NCBI GenBank assembly: GCA_910585905.1
Contig: CAJUID010000009.1
Location: forward strand, 19,180-83,179
DNA: 64,000 nucleotides
Source of the DNA: an uncultured Lachnospiraceae bacterium
Lineage (GTDB): Bacteria > Bacillota > Clostridia > Lachnospirales > Lachnospiraceae
Direction of reading: 5' to 3'
The translations under genes and the position numbers were made by a program. The notes under the pieces were generated by a model that saw only the letters and a list, made by a program, of their open reading frames with translations, was not told the origin of the DNA and ran no database searches. The first letter of the stretch is position 1. Every line of letters begins with the position of its first letter. Positions 54,210 through 62,318 of the stretch are shown here, one piece after another.

Positions 54210-54323
54210 ATTCTCGCGTAAGTAACGACCGAAGCGGAGACCTAATACCCCGCCGCTTGGGGCGGATTCGCTAAAGAGAAGCTAAGTCATGCCCTGTTGC
54301 TCTGCAGCAGGGCATTTGACTTT
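54207..54323 (+). repeat. Structured intergenic repeat, copy 4 (short variant, 117 bp)
   Basis: It begins in the T tract of the preceding terminator (TTTATTCTCGCG) and ends GCAGGGCATTTGACTTT. ACCGAAGCGGAGACCTAATA and GAAGCTAAGTCATGCCC are shared with copy 2. Inner hairpins CCCCGCC/GGGGCGG and GCCCTG/CAGGGC are intact. Confidence 0.8.
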
Positions 54324-54358
54324 TCAGAAAATAATTGTAAAAAGATATGTTACAAGTG

Positions 54359-54409
54359 TTGACACAATGTCAGAACAAATATATAATAGATATGCTGACG
54401 CGGTGTCAG
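54359..54409 (+). promoter_or_regulatory. Sigma-A promoter with twin palindromic operators
   Basis: TTGACA (54359-54364), a 17-base spacer and TATAAT (54382-54387) give a perfect consensus promoter. Two copies of TGACnCnnTGTCA flank the -10: TGACACAATGTCA at 54360-54372 overlaps the -35, and TGACGCGGTGTCA at 54396-54408 lies over the start site. Their centres are 36 bases apart. The TetR-family gene two genes on is the obvious candidate binder. Confidence 0.85.
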
Positions 54410-54434
54410 TAATAAGAAATGGAGGACAGAGATT

Positions 54435-55604
54435 ATGTTAGAGAATTTTACTTATTGTAACCCGACTAAACTTTATTTTGGAGATGATTCACTAGAGTGT
54501 TTAAATGAGGAGCTGCCTAAATATGGGCAGAACGTTGTTTTAATCTATGGCGGAGGGTCGATTAAGAAAAATGGGATATATGATGCCGTAGTGGAGATTC
54601 TAAAAAAGAATCATAAAGATGTGGTTGAAATCTCAGGTGTTATGCCGAATCCGACACTTGCGAAGCTGTATGAAGGGGTTGAGATTGCGAGGAACCATAA
54701 CGCGGATTTGCTATTGGCGGTTGGCGGCGGATCTGTTTGCGACTATTCTAAGGCAGTTGCAGTGTCAATTCACTGTGAGGAGGACCCATGGGAAAAATAC
54801 TTTATCCGTTTTGAAGAACCAGATTGTGAAATCGTTCCAGTTGGCTGTGTTTTAACGATGGTTGGAACAGGTTCGGAGATGAATGCAGGTTCTGTTATTA
54901 CGAATCAGGATACAAAGCAGAAAATCGGCCATGTATTTGCATCGGAAAATGTAATGCCAAGGTTTTCAATTTTAAATCCGAATTATACTATGACCCTTCC
55001 AAAATATCAGATGGTCGCCGGAATTTATGATATCTTTAATCACATCTGTGAACAGTATTTTTCTGGCGAGGATGACAATACCAGTGATTACATTAGTGAG
55101 GGATTAATGCGCTCCTTAATCCATTCTAGTCGGATTGCCAATCAGAATCCAAAGGATTATGAGGCGAGAAGCAATATTATGTGGACTGCAACATGGGCGT
55201 TAAATACGCTGGTCGCCTGTGGTAAAAGTACGGACTGGATGGTGCATATGTTGGGCCAGGCAGTCGGTGGTTATACAAACGCGACACATGGAATGACGCT
55301 TGCAGCGGTTTCACTTCCATATTACCGTTACATTATGCCATATGGTCTTGCAAAATTTAAGCGTTTTGCTATGAATGTGTGGGAAGTCGAAACAGAGGGG
55401 AAGACAGATCAGCAGATTGCAGAGGAAGGGCTTTCCAAGATGGAATGCTGGATGAAGGAATTAGGATTGGTAATGAACCTATCTGAATTAGAAGTAAGTG
55501 AGGACATGATAGAGGGTATTGCAGATGTGACGCTTTTTATGAATGGTGGATATAAGGTACTTGATAGAGATGAAGTGATAGAGATTTATAAAAAGTGCCT
55601 GTAA
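54435..55604 (+). CDS. Iron-containing alcohol dehydrogenase (YqhD/BDH type)
   Basis: The 389-residue protein starts LENFTYCNPTKLYFGDDS, as butanol dehydrogenases do. The nucleotide site GGGSVCDYSKAV, the TMVGTGSEMNAG block and the metal ligands in GIYDIFNHICEQ (Asp, His) and MVHMLGQ with NATHGM (His, His) are seen. It reduces aldehydes with NAD(P)H in the cytoplasm. It forms an operon with the TetR-family gene 27 bases downstream, and twin operators in its promoter suggest induction by an aldehyde or stress signal. Confidence 0.9.
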   Translation: MLENFTYCNPTKLYFGDDSLECLNEELPKYGQNVVLIYGGGSIKKNGIYDAVVEILKKNHKDVVEISGVMPNPTLAKLYEGVEIARNHNADLLLAVGGGSVCDYSKAVAVSIHCEEDPWEKYFIRFEEPDCEIVPVGCVLTMVGTGSEMNAGSVITNQDTKQKIGHVFASENVMPRFSILNPNYTMTLPKYQMVAGIYDIFNHICEQYFSGEDDNTSDYISEGLMRSLIHSSRIANQNPKDYEARSNIMWTATWALNTLVACGKSTDWMVHMLGQAVGGYTNATHGMTLAAVSLPYYRYIMPYGLAKFKRFAMNVWEVETEGKTDQQIAEEGLSKMECWMKELGLVMNLSELEVSEDMIEGIADVTLFMNGGYKVLDRDEVIEIYKKCL

Positions 55605-55631
55605 TCAATAGCAGGCGGATAGGAGTAGGTC

Positions 55632-56255
55632 ATGCCGAAAGGTTCAAAAGAGTTGACTGCGGCTAGAAAAGACGAAATTATCACAGCTTGTGCAGAGCTT
55701 TATAAGACAATGAGTTTTAAAGAGATTACGATAAAAGATATTGGAACGGTAACTTCATTTACCCGCACTTCAATCTACAATTATTTTCAGACAAAGGAGG
55801 AGATCTTTCTGGCTTTGCTGCAGAGAGAGTATGAGTTGTGGATTGGAAAATTAGAGCAGATTCAGGCGAGATATGAGAATATGACGCGGATGGAGTTTGC
55901 GTCCGCGCTTGCACACTCTCTAGAGGAGAGGCCGGACCTTTTAAAACTGCTGTCTATGAATCTCTATGATATGGAAGAGAATAGCCGCATGGAGAGGCTG
56001 ATTGAATTTAAGGTGGTATATGGCCGTTCGCTTGATCAGGTAGATGGTTGCCTGATTCGATTTTTTCCAGAGATGACAAAGCAGGAGCGGCGGGATTTTA
56101 TATATCTTTTCTTTCCATTTATGTTTGGGATATATCCGTATACTGTGGTGACAGAAAAGCAGAGGCGGGCTATGGCACAGGCAGGTGTAGATTATGCGGA
56201 TATTTCAATTTACGAAATGCTGTATGCCCAGGTTAAAAAATTGTTAGGGATATGA
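55632..56255 (+). CDS. TetR/AcrR-family transcriptional regulator
   Basis: The 207-residue protein has the N-terminal HTH of the family (residues about 8-60: TAARKDEIITACAELYKTM, ITIKDIGTVTSFTRTSIYNYF, TKEEIF) and a helical ligand-binding C-terminal domain. AGGAGTAGG precedes the ATG. It follows the Fe-ADH gene and probably represses the shared promoter through the two TGACnCnnTGTCA sites. Confidence 0.9.
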   Translation: MPKGSKELTAARKDEIITACAELYKTMSFKEITIKDIGTVTSFTRTSIYNYFQTKEEIFLALLQREYELWIGKLEQIQARYENMTRMEFASALAHSLEERPDLLKLLSMNLYDMEENSRMERLIEFKVVYGRSLDQVDGCLIRFFPEMTKQERRDFIYLFFPFMFGIYPYTVVTEKQRRAMAQAGVDYADISIYEMLYAQVKKLLGI

Positions 56256-56351
56256 TATAATGAGTATCATGTGTCAGATTTTGGCTTAATGGCTTGGAGT
56301 TTTATGGATGTATGCGGATATTGTTTCGGCCAGCGAAGCTGACATGTCCAG

Positions 56352-56443
56352 AAGGGTGAAAGAAAAAAGAAGGAAGGATAAAATGCAAACACATATCTTT
56401 CACCTTTTGTGTTTGCGCCTCAAATGAAAATGCAGGCATTTTT
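56352..56443 (+). promoter_or_regulatory. metH leader with two crossing helices
   Basis: AAGGGTGAAAGA (56352-56363) pairs with TCTTTCACCTTT (56396-56407), 12 bp with one G-U. GCAAACACA (56385-56393) pairs with TGTGTTTGC (56408-56416), 9 bp. The arms interleave, so both helices form only as a pseudoknot; otherwise they exclude each other. A weak AAAATG/CATTTT hairpin with T tract follows near 56428-56443. No known SAM, THF or cobalamin riboswitch motif is recognised. Confidence 0.5.
56383..56427 (+). CDS. Possible upstream ORF (14 codons) in the metH leader
   Basis: ATG 56383 follows a strong AGAAGGAAGG ribosome site (56368-56377) and encodes MQTHIFHLLCLRLK before TGA. The ribosome site lies in the loop of the first leader helix, and the coding bases form parts of both helices. 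Translation would therefore alter leader folding. The peptide has no run of Met or Cys codons, so it is not a classical attenuator. Confidence 0.4.
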   Translation: MQTHIFHLLCLRLK

Positions 56444-56464
56444 GCTTGGGGCTTGGTGCAAATT

Positions 56465-58966
56465 ATGACAAAGCAGGAATGGAGAGAGCGGACAAGGAAA
56501 TCAAAGATAATTTTAGATGGTGCAACTGGTTCTAATTTGCAGAAGAGGGGAATGCCTGCAGGGGTGTGTCCTGAGGAGTGGATTTTGGAGCATCCAGAGG
56601 TTCTCTGCAATTTACAGAGGGAGTATATTCAGGCCGGTACGAATATACTCTATGCACCGACTTTTTCGGGAAACCGTGTGAAACTTGAGGAGTATGGGTT
56701 AGGAGATAAGATTCGGCAGATGAATCTTGATTTGGTGTCAATATCAAAGGATGCAGTTAAAAAGGAAAATGCAGCTGGAAGAGTGTATATTGCCGGGGAC
56801 TTGACGATGACTGGAAAGCAGGTAGAACCGGTTGGCCCGTTGCCGTTTGAGGAATTAATTGATATCTATAAAGAGCAGATTGGATATCTGGTAGAAGCAG
56901 GAGTTGACCTGTTGGTAGTGGAGACGATGATGAGCCTGCAGGAATGCCGGGCTGCGGTAATTGCTGCAAAGGAGACAACAGACCTACCTATTATGGTAAC
57001 GCTAACATTTAATGAAGATGGGCGGACGCTTTATGGCACAGATCCAGCGACAGCTTCTCTGGTTTTAACGGCACTTGGCGTGGATGCAGTTGGTGTGAAT
57101 TGTTCTACTGGGCCTGACAAGATGATATCTGTGGTAAGGAGTATAAAGGAATTCACGGACCTGCCCGTGATTGCCAAGCCAAATGCCGGGCTGCCGCAGA
57201 TGGAGGACGGCGAGACGGTTTATGACATGGGGCCGGAAGAGTTTGCAAAGAATATGTTGCTTCTTGCCAGTGAGGGAGCTGATCTTTTAGGTGGTTGCTG
57301 TGGTACGACGCCGGAGCATATTGCAAGGATGGAAGTGCTTCTTAAAGAAAATGGCCTGATAAATGAGACAAGCTGCTATACACGTGGGGAGCAGGTTATT
57401 CGCCGTGCTCTTTCCAGTGAACGTATTACAAAGAGGATTGATCTGGATGGTGCATTTTTAATAATAGGTGAGCGGATTAATCCAACTGGCAAAAAGGCAC
57501 TGCAAGCAGAGCTTAGGGAAGGATGCCTTGATATGGTTTCGGAAATGGCAGAAGAGCAGGAGGAAGCAGGGGCATCAATACTGGATGTCAATATGGGAAT
57601 GAATGGTATTGACGAGAAGGAAATGATGGTAAAGGCAGTAAAGGAGTTAAGTATTGTGACAGATTTGCCACTGTCTATTGATTCGAGCCATGTAGATGTT
57701 GTAGAGGCTGCTTTGCGAATTTACCCTGGCAGGGCATTGATTAATTCTATCTCATTGGAGCCGGAAAAGTTTGAGAAGCTGATTCCAGTTGCAAAGAAAT
57801 ATGGGGCAATGTTTATTTTGCTTCCGCTGTCAGAAAAGGGCCTGCCAAAGGATATGCAGGAGAAGAAGAATATTATCCATACAATTCTGGATGCCGCCTT
57901 AAACGAAGGTTTGGTTAAGGCGGATATTGTGGTTGATGGTCTGGTTGCGACCGTGGGGGCTAATAAAATGGCTGCGATAGAGACGATGGAAACAATCTCT
58001 TACTGTAAACGGGAGCTAGGGCTTGCCACAGCTTGCGGGCTTTCTAATATTTCGTTTGGGCTGCCAGAGAGGATGTATGTTAATAGTGCATTTATGGCGA
58101 TGGCGGTTCAGTCTGGCCTTACGATGGCAATTGCCAACCCGTCACAGGATCTCTTGATGCATACGATGTTTGCGGCTGACCTGTTGATGAATAAGCCAGA
58201 GGGGGATATCCACTATATTAACCGCGTGGCTGATAGGAAACTGACGGTAGTGTCTGGTGAGGTTTCGCAGGATGCAATTGTTTCTGGCAGATCATCAGGG
58301 AAGGCAAAAATAGCTGATGTCGGGGTAAATGAGGATGCTTTGTTTCAGGCGGTTGTCAAGGGCAGGAAAGAAAAAGTTTTAGAGCTTGTGAAGGAGAGGA
58401 TGGCTGAAGGTGCAGAAGCCCAGAAGATTATTGATGAAAGCCTGATTCCTGCGATTAACCATGTAGGGGAATTGTTTGACAAGCAGATTTATTATTTACC
58501 ACAGTTGATTTCCAGTGCAGAAGCAATGGAGGGTGGAATTGGAATCCTGGAACCTGTGCTTGCGCAGAATAGGGGGGGGAAGTCTCTGGGTACGATTGTG
58601 ATTGCCACAGTGGAACATGACATTCACGATATTGGAAAAAACCTTGTCTCACTGATGCTTAGAAACTATGGATATAATGTAATTGACCTGGGAAAAGATG
58701 TCCCAGCAGAGACTATCGTTGCAAAAGCGAAAGAAACAGATGCCGATATTATTGGGCTTTCTGCCTTGATGACTACAACAATGATGGAGATGAAGAAGGT
58801 TATTGAACTTGCAAAGAGGGAAAAAGTACGCGCAAAAATTATGATAGGCGGAGCGGTCATAACGCAGGGATTTGCAGATGAAATCGGAGCGGACGGTTAT
58901 TCAAAAGACGCTAAAGAAGCGGTGGTATTAGTGGAGCGTTTGTTAGGGCATGTTAAAGAAATGTAG
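56465..58966 (+). CDS. metH: Cobalamin-dependent methionine synthase, short form
   Basis: The 833-residue protein has the homocysteine-binding domain (about 1-295) with zinc Cys in VNCSTGP and LGGCCGTTPEH, the pterin-binding domain (about 315-570: IIGERINPTGKK, EAGASILDVNMG, SIDSSHVDVVEAAL) and the cap plus B12-binding domains (about 620-833: VEHDIHDIGKNLVSLMLRNYG with the cobalt-binding His, then GLSALMTTTM and GGAVIT). The C-terminal SAM-activation domain of E. coli MetH is absent, as in other Firmicutes short forms. ATG 56465 has only a weak ribosome site, in keeping with leader control. Confidence 0.92.
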   Translation: MTKQEWRERTRKSKIILDGATGSNLQKRGMPAGVCPEEWILEHPEVLCNLQREYIQAGTNILYAPTFSGNRVKLEEYGLGDKIRQMNLDLVSISKDAVKKENAAGRVYIAGDLTMTGKQVEPVGPLPFEELIDIYKEQIGYLVEAGVDLLVVETMMSLQECRAAVIAAKETTDLPIMVTLTFNEDGRTLYGTDPATASLVLTALGVDAVGVNCSTGPDKMISVVRSIKEFTDLPVIAKPNAGLPQMEDGETVYDMGPEEFAKNMLLLASEGADLLGGCCGTTPEHIARMEVLLKENGLINETSCYTRGEQVIRRALSSERITKRIDLDGAFLIIGERINPTGKKALQAELREGCLDMVSEMAEEQEEAGASILDVNMGMNGIDEKEMMVKAVKELSIVTDLPLSIDSSHVDVVEAALRIYPGRALINSISLEPEKFEKLIPVAKKYGAMFILLPLSEKGLPKDMQEKKNIIHTILDAALNEGLVKADIVVDGLVATVGANKMAAIETMETISYCKRELGLATACGLSNISFGLPERMYVNSAFMAMAVQSGLTMAIANPSQDLLMHTMFAADLLMNKPEGDIHYINRVADRKLTVVSGEVSQDAIVSGRSSGKAKIADVGVNEDALFQAVVKGRKEKVLELVKERMAEGAEAQKIIDESLIPAINHVGELFDKQIYYLPQLISSAEAMEGGIGILEPVLAQNRGGKSLGTIVIATVEHDIHDIGKNLVSLMLRNYGYNVIDLGKDVPAETIVAKAKETDADIIGLSALMTTTMMEMKKVIELAKREKVRAKIMIGGAVITQGFADEIGADGYSKDAKEAVVLVERLLGHVKEM

Positions 58967-59060
58967 TTATATATTTATGATGTGACATTTTAGCATGTTC
59001 TGGAGTGGAAATCAGGTATCGCAAATAGTTTTTTGCTGTTGCTAATGGAATGGAGAGTAT

Positions 59061-59981
59061 ATGGAAAATAAATCAGTAGATGTAATTATTCCAGCATATA
59101 AGCCAGGAAAGGAATTTCAAGAACTTCTTGCAAGGCTGATGCGGCAGACTGTTTTGCCAGGGAATATTTTTATTTTGCAGACGGTTGAGGATGGGGAAGA
59201 GCTGCTGCAATTTTCAGAGGAACACATAAAGGTTGTGCCTATAAAACGGGCAGAGTTTGACCATGGTGGAACCAGGGATTATGGGGCAAGGCTTTCTGAG
59301 GCTGATTATATTCTTCTTATGACGCAGGATGCTATGCCGAAAAATGAAGGCGTAATTGAGGAACTCTTAAAAGGTTTCACTGGTGAGCATGTTGGGATGT
59401 CATATGGGCGGCAGCTTGCCAGAAAGGATGCAGATATTACAGAGCAGCTTGCCCGGCTGTATAACTACCCACCGGAAAGCCAGTTAAAGACTAGGGCGGA
59501 TTTGGAGGAGCTGGGCATTAAAACGTATTTTTGTTCGGATGTTTGTGCGATGTATGACCGCAGGCTGTATCTTGAACTGGGTGGTTTTGTCCATCCAACG
59601 ATTTTTAATGAAGATACCATTATGGCATATAGAGTGATTCAGGCGGGGTATGGTGTCTATTATGCTGCAGATGCGAAGGTCATACATTCTCATTCATATA
59701 CCTGTATGCAGCAGTTTCGCAGAAATTTTGACCTGGGGGTATCCCAGAAAGAGTACAGTGAGGTATTTGAAAATATATCTTCCGAAAAGGAAGGGGCAGG
59801 ATTTGCTAAAAAAACGATTTTCACATTGTGTGGAAAGATGCATTTTTTAAAAGCATTCTATTTTGCGTGGCAGTGCGCTTTCCGACTGTTTGGATATAAG
59901 ATGGGAAAGAGTTATGACAGGCTGCCGGAAAAATTGGTGCTCTGGTGTACCATGAGCCCGTGGTACTGGAGTAAGGATTGA
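59061..59981 (+). CDS. Family 2 glycosyltransferase (rhamnosyltransferase-like)
   Basis: The 306-residue protein begins VDVIIPAYKPGKEFQELLARL and continues RAEFDHGGTRDYGAR, DYILLMTQDAMP (DxD-type site) and GGFVHPTIFNEDTIMAYRV, as in GT2 enzymes that add rhamnose-type sugars to cell-surface polymers. No signal peptide is present. It sits between metH and folB-folK and has no visible partner, so its polymer is unknown. ATGGAGAG precedes the ATG. Confidence 0.85.
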   Translation: MENKSVDVIIPAYKPGKEFQELLARLMRQTVLPGNIFILQTVEDGEELLQFSEEHIKVVPIKRAEFDHGGTRDYGARLSEADYILLMTQDAMPKNEGVIEELLKGFTGEHVGMSYGRQLARKDADITEQLARLYNYPPESQLKTRADLEELGIKTYFCSDVCAMYDRRLYLELGGFVHPTIFNEDTIMAYRVIQAGYGVYYAADAKVIHSHSYTCMQQFRRNFDLGVSQKEYSEVFENISSEKEGAGFAKKTIFTLCGKMHFLKAFYFAWQCAFRLFGYKMGKSYDRLPEKLVLWCTMSPWYWSKD

Positions 59982-60032
59982 TACCCAAAAACATTGTTTA
60001 TGTCGTGAAATGGCAAGTTTGGAAGTGTAGAG

Positions 60033-60857
60033 ATGGATCAGATTTGTATTAAAAGATTAGAAGTATTTGCAAGGCATGGTGTTTTGCCGGAGGAAAATGT
60101 GTTAGGGCAGAAATTTTTGATTTCAGCAGTTTTGTATTGTGATACCAGTGTGGCAGGTGTATCCGATGCATTGTCGGATTCTATAAATTACGCTGAGGTA
60201 TCAGAATTTATTAAGAAAAGCACGGAGAGCCATGTTTTTAAACTTTTGGAGCGATTGGCCTGGCATCTTGCCAAGGGGATATTATTGTCTTATCCACAGA
60301 TACAAAAGGTGGATTTGGAGATTGAAAAGCCCTGGGCGCCCGTGCTTTTGCCACTGGAGACTGTCTCGGTAAAAATCACAAGACAATGGAACAAGGCTTA
60401 TCTTAGTATTGGTTCCAATCTGGGGGATAAGAGAGAAAATTTACTGCAGGCTGTCAGAATGTTAGATGAGGATTGTGAGACAAGGGTTGTTCGCCAGTCT
60501 TCGTATATTGAGACAGAGCCAGTCGGCTACACGAAGCAGGATAATTTTTTAAATGGTGCTCTTGAAATCCAGACGCTCCGTTCAGCGGAAAGTCTTCTTG
60601 ACCTGATTGGAGAGATAGAGCAGGCGTTAAAGAGGGAGCGCAGTATTCACTGGGGGCCTAGGACAATTGATTTGGATATTATATTTTATAATGATGAGAT
60701 TATTCAGACGGAACGCTTAACGATCCCGCATATTCAGATGGCGGGAAGGATGTTTGTGCTGGAGCCGATGTGTGAGATAGCGCCGTATGTGGTTCATCCG
60801 GTCTTTGGCAAAACTGTGCTGGAGTTAAAAAAGGATAGGGAAAGGCAAGGGGATTAA
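60033..60857 (+). CDS. folKB: Bifunctional dihydroneopterin aldolase / HPPK
   Basis: Residues 1 to about 115 are dihydroneopterin aldolase (IKRLEVFARHGVLPEENVLGQ, then SINYAEV). Residues about 122-274 are 6-hydroxymethyl-7,8-dihydropterin pyrophosphokinase: YLSIGSNLGDKRENL, TEPVGYTKQDNFLNG and the signature WGPRTIDLDIIFY. The fusion makes two consecutive steps of folate synthesis. Its position 1 kb after metH keeps folate and methionine functions close. Confidence 0.93.
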   Translation: MDQICIKRLEVFARHGVLPEENVLGQKFLISAVLYCDTSVAGVSDALSDSINYAEVSEFIKKSTESHVFKLLERLAWHLAKGILLSYPQIQKVDLEIEKPWAPVLLPLETVSVKITRQWNKAYLSIGSNLGDKRENLLQAVRMLDEDCETRVVRQSSYIETEPVGYTKQDNFLNGALEIQTLRSAESLLDLIGEIEQALKRERSIHWGPRTIDLDIIFYNDEIIQTERLTIPHIQMAGRMFVLEPMCEIAPYVVHPVFGKTVLELKKDRERQGD

Positions 60858-60915
60858 TCGCAAAATGATTCAGAAGTAAGTAAAATACGTTTTTGCTTTA
60901 GATTTATAGGATTTT

Positions 60916-60926
60916 GTCGATATAAT
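60916..60926 (+). promoter_or_regulatory. Promoter of the coiled-coil protein gene
   Basis: GTCGATATAAT contains TATAAT (60921-60926) and also GTCGATAT, seven of eight matches to the sigma-D/sigma-28 -10 element GCCGATAT. The matching TAAA -35 is not seen at the usual distance, so a vegetative promoter with weak -35 is equally possible. Confidence 0.4.
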
Positions 60927-60972
60927 ATATAGGTTACAGGTGGATAGCTGAGTATAGAATGGAGGGAATATT

Positions 60973-61974
60973 ATGGATAATGGATTGTTAATAGGGAATG
61001 CGCCCGGATTCCGAAGTGATGACGCGGTAAAAGTGGTTACAGAACAGAATCGCCGCACGCAGGATGGAAAGCAAAATCAGAAGCAGGGAGGTTCTGTTTA
61101 TGCAGGTGATTTGCGGGGAAATCAGGATAGGGTGAGTGCGAAGTTTGCATATGCGCAGAAAAATGCGGTTAAGAGGCTTTTAGAGCAATTTAAATCCGAT
61201 CTTGCGATAGATGAGGAGATGCAGGCTGGCAGCAAGCGTGCCGAAGAGCTGGCTTTGGGTGCGACCGACGCTTTTAAAGAGTTAAATGATCTGGATGATC
61301 AGCGTGCGGAATTGATGAAGCAGTATGAGATTGACCCAAATGGCCAGGAGCAGAAGGATTTGGAATTGATGCAGAAGGCAAATGAAGCGAATAAAAATCC
61401 GTTTGATCCAAGCCTTCAGCTGACGGATGAAGAGAAAGAGCGTTATGCGAAACTTCCGCAGCCGACAGAGTATCAGGAGGCAATGCTTGTGCTTGATAAG
61501 AGAGAGGAACAGCTCCGCAATACGATTCAGAAAAACCGTCAGGATATTGCTGTGGAGAATGCGACGGTAGAGGCAACAAAGAAGGCACTTCTTAAGGTGC
61601 ATCCTATGGTAGAGGCGAAGAAAGACTCAGAAAAGATGATGCAGAATGCCCTAAAGGAGCAGGCTTATGATCTGCTGCAAGAGGGTGTTGACAAAGTCAA
61701 TGAGGATATGGCTGAAAACAAGGAAGAGATGGCGGAGGCCAAAGCGGAAGCACTGGAAGAGAAGATTGAGCGCGAAAAGATGAAAGCAGAAGAGGCGAAA
61801 GAAGAGATATCTAGGCAGGAACTGCAGGAGTCGGTTTTTGCGGCATCAGAGCCAGGAACGATGAGTGATCAACAACTGTATGACAATCTGCAGAATGAAA
61901 TTAAGAACTTAATTCAGGATCAGATTGTGCTTGATGTAGATTTAAAAGGGCTGCGTGTTGATAAGCAGGTTTAG
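60973..61974 (+). CDS. Coiled-coil protein of unknown function
   Basis: The 333-residue protein has no signal or membrane segment. From about residue 55 it is almost all charged helix, with heptad-like patterns at 85-130 and strongest at 225-290 (EDMAENKEEMAEAKAEALEE). The N-terminus (LLIGNAPGFRSDDAVKVV) is less charged. ATGGAGGG precedes the ATG. I do not recognise a family with a known function; its own promoter and terminator make it a separate unit. Confidence 0.75.
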   Translation: MDNGLLIGNAPGFRSDDAVKVVTEQNRRTQDGKQNQKQGGSVYAGDLRGNQDRVSAKFAYAQKNAVKRLLEQFKSDLAIDEEMQAGSKRAEELALGATDAFKELNDLDDQRAELMKQYEIDPNGQEQKDLELMQKANEANKNPFDPSLQLTDEEKERYAKLPQPTEYQEAMLVLDKREEQLRNTIQKNRQDIAVENATVEATKKALLKVHPMVEAKKDSEKMMQNALKEQAYDLLQEGVDKVNEDMAENKEEMAEAKAEALEEKIEREKMKAEEAKEEISRQELQESVFAASEPGTMSDQQLYDNLQNEIKNLIQDQIVLDVDLKGLRVDKQV

Positions 61975-62004
61975 TTTGTAATAAATAAATGAAATAGAAT
62001 ATAG

Positions 62005-62248
62005 AAAAAGGGGCTGCTACACTAAGCAGAATATATACAAAATATAGTTTATTCCCGCGAAGCAACGAGCCAAGCGCGAGCTTGCTCGCATTTGGAGACT
62101 GCCGCGAGGGTCAAATACCCCGCCCCTCTGGGGCGAACTTGCTAAAAAGAAGCTAAGTCATGCCCCGTTGCTTGCAGCGGGGTATTTGACTTTCAAGGTT
62201 TTTAATCACTATGTTTTGCATCATTTTTCTTAGTGTGACAGCCCTTTT
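62005..62248 (+). terminator. Terminator split by a repeat element
   Basis: AAAAAGGGGCTGCTACACTAAG (left arm, about 62005-62026) pairs with CTTAGTGTGACAGCCCTTTT (right arm, 62229-62248) with one mismatch, one G-U and one bulge, ending in a T tract. The 202-base 'loop' contains the whole repeat copy 3. Apart from the repeat, this gap (61975-62318) shows no gene. Confidence 0.7.
62048..62193 (+). repeat. Structured intergenic repeat, copy 3 (146 bp)
   Basis: It is identical to copy 1 (26532-26677) except for one base (A for C after CATTTGG), 145 of 146 positions. It lies inside the stem-loop of the terminator described at 62005-62248. Confidence 0.88.
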
Positions 62249-62281
62249 GGAGTATATTTGCCTAATTAGCTTTGTCTAATT

Positions 62282-62314
62282 AACTTGTTGTGGCAGTTGC
62301 TGTCACAACAAGTT
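62282..62314. terminator. Inverted repeat at the 3' end of the propeller gene, possible terminator
   Basis: AACTTGTTGTG (62282-62292) pairs perfectly with CACAACAAGTT (62304-62314). On the plus strand TATCGTTATTTTTTC follows; on the minus strand the T tract is weak. A second small inverted repeat, TAATTAG/CTAATTA, lies just to the left. Confidence 0.5.
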
Positions 62315-62318
62315 ATCG

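Noticed and set aside
54435..55604. Second phosphonoacetaldehyde reductase
   Set aside because: It lies with a TetR gene far from the phosphonate branch, and its start matches butanol dehydrogenase-type enzymes better.
56256..56464. Known SAM, THF or cobalamin riboswitch before metH
   Set aside because: None of the conserved core motifs I know of is present.
56302..56610. Minus-strand open frame across the metH leader
   Set aside because: No ribosome site and overlaps the start of metH; composition is not protein-like.
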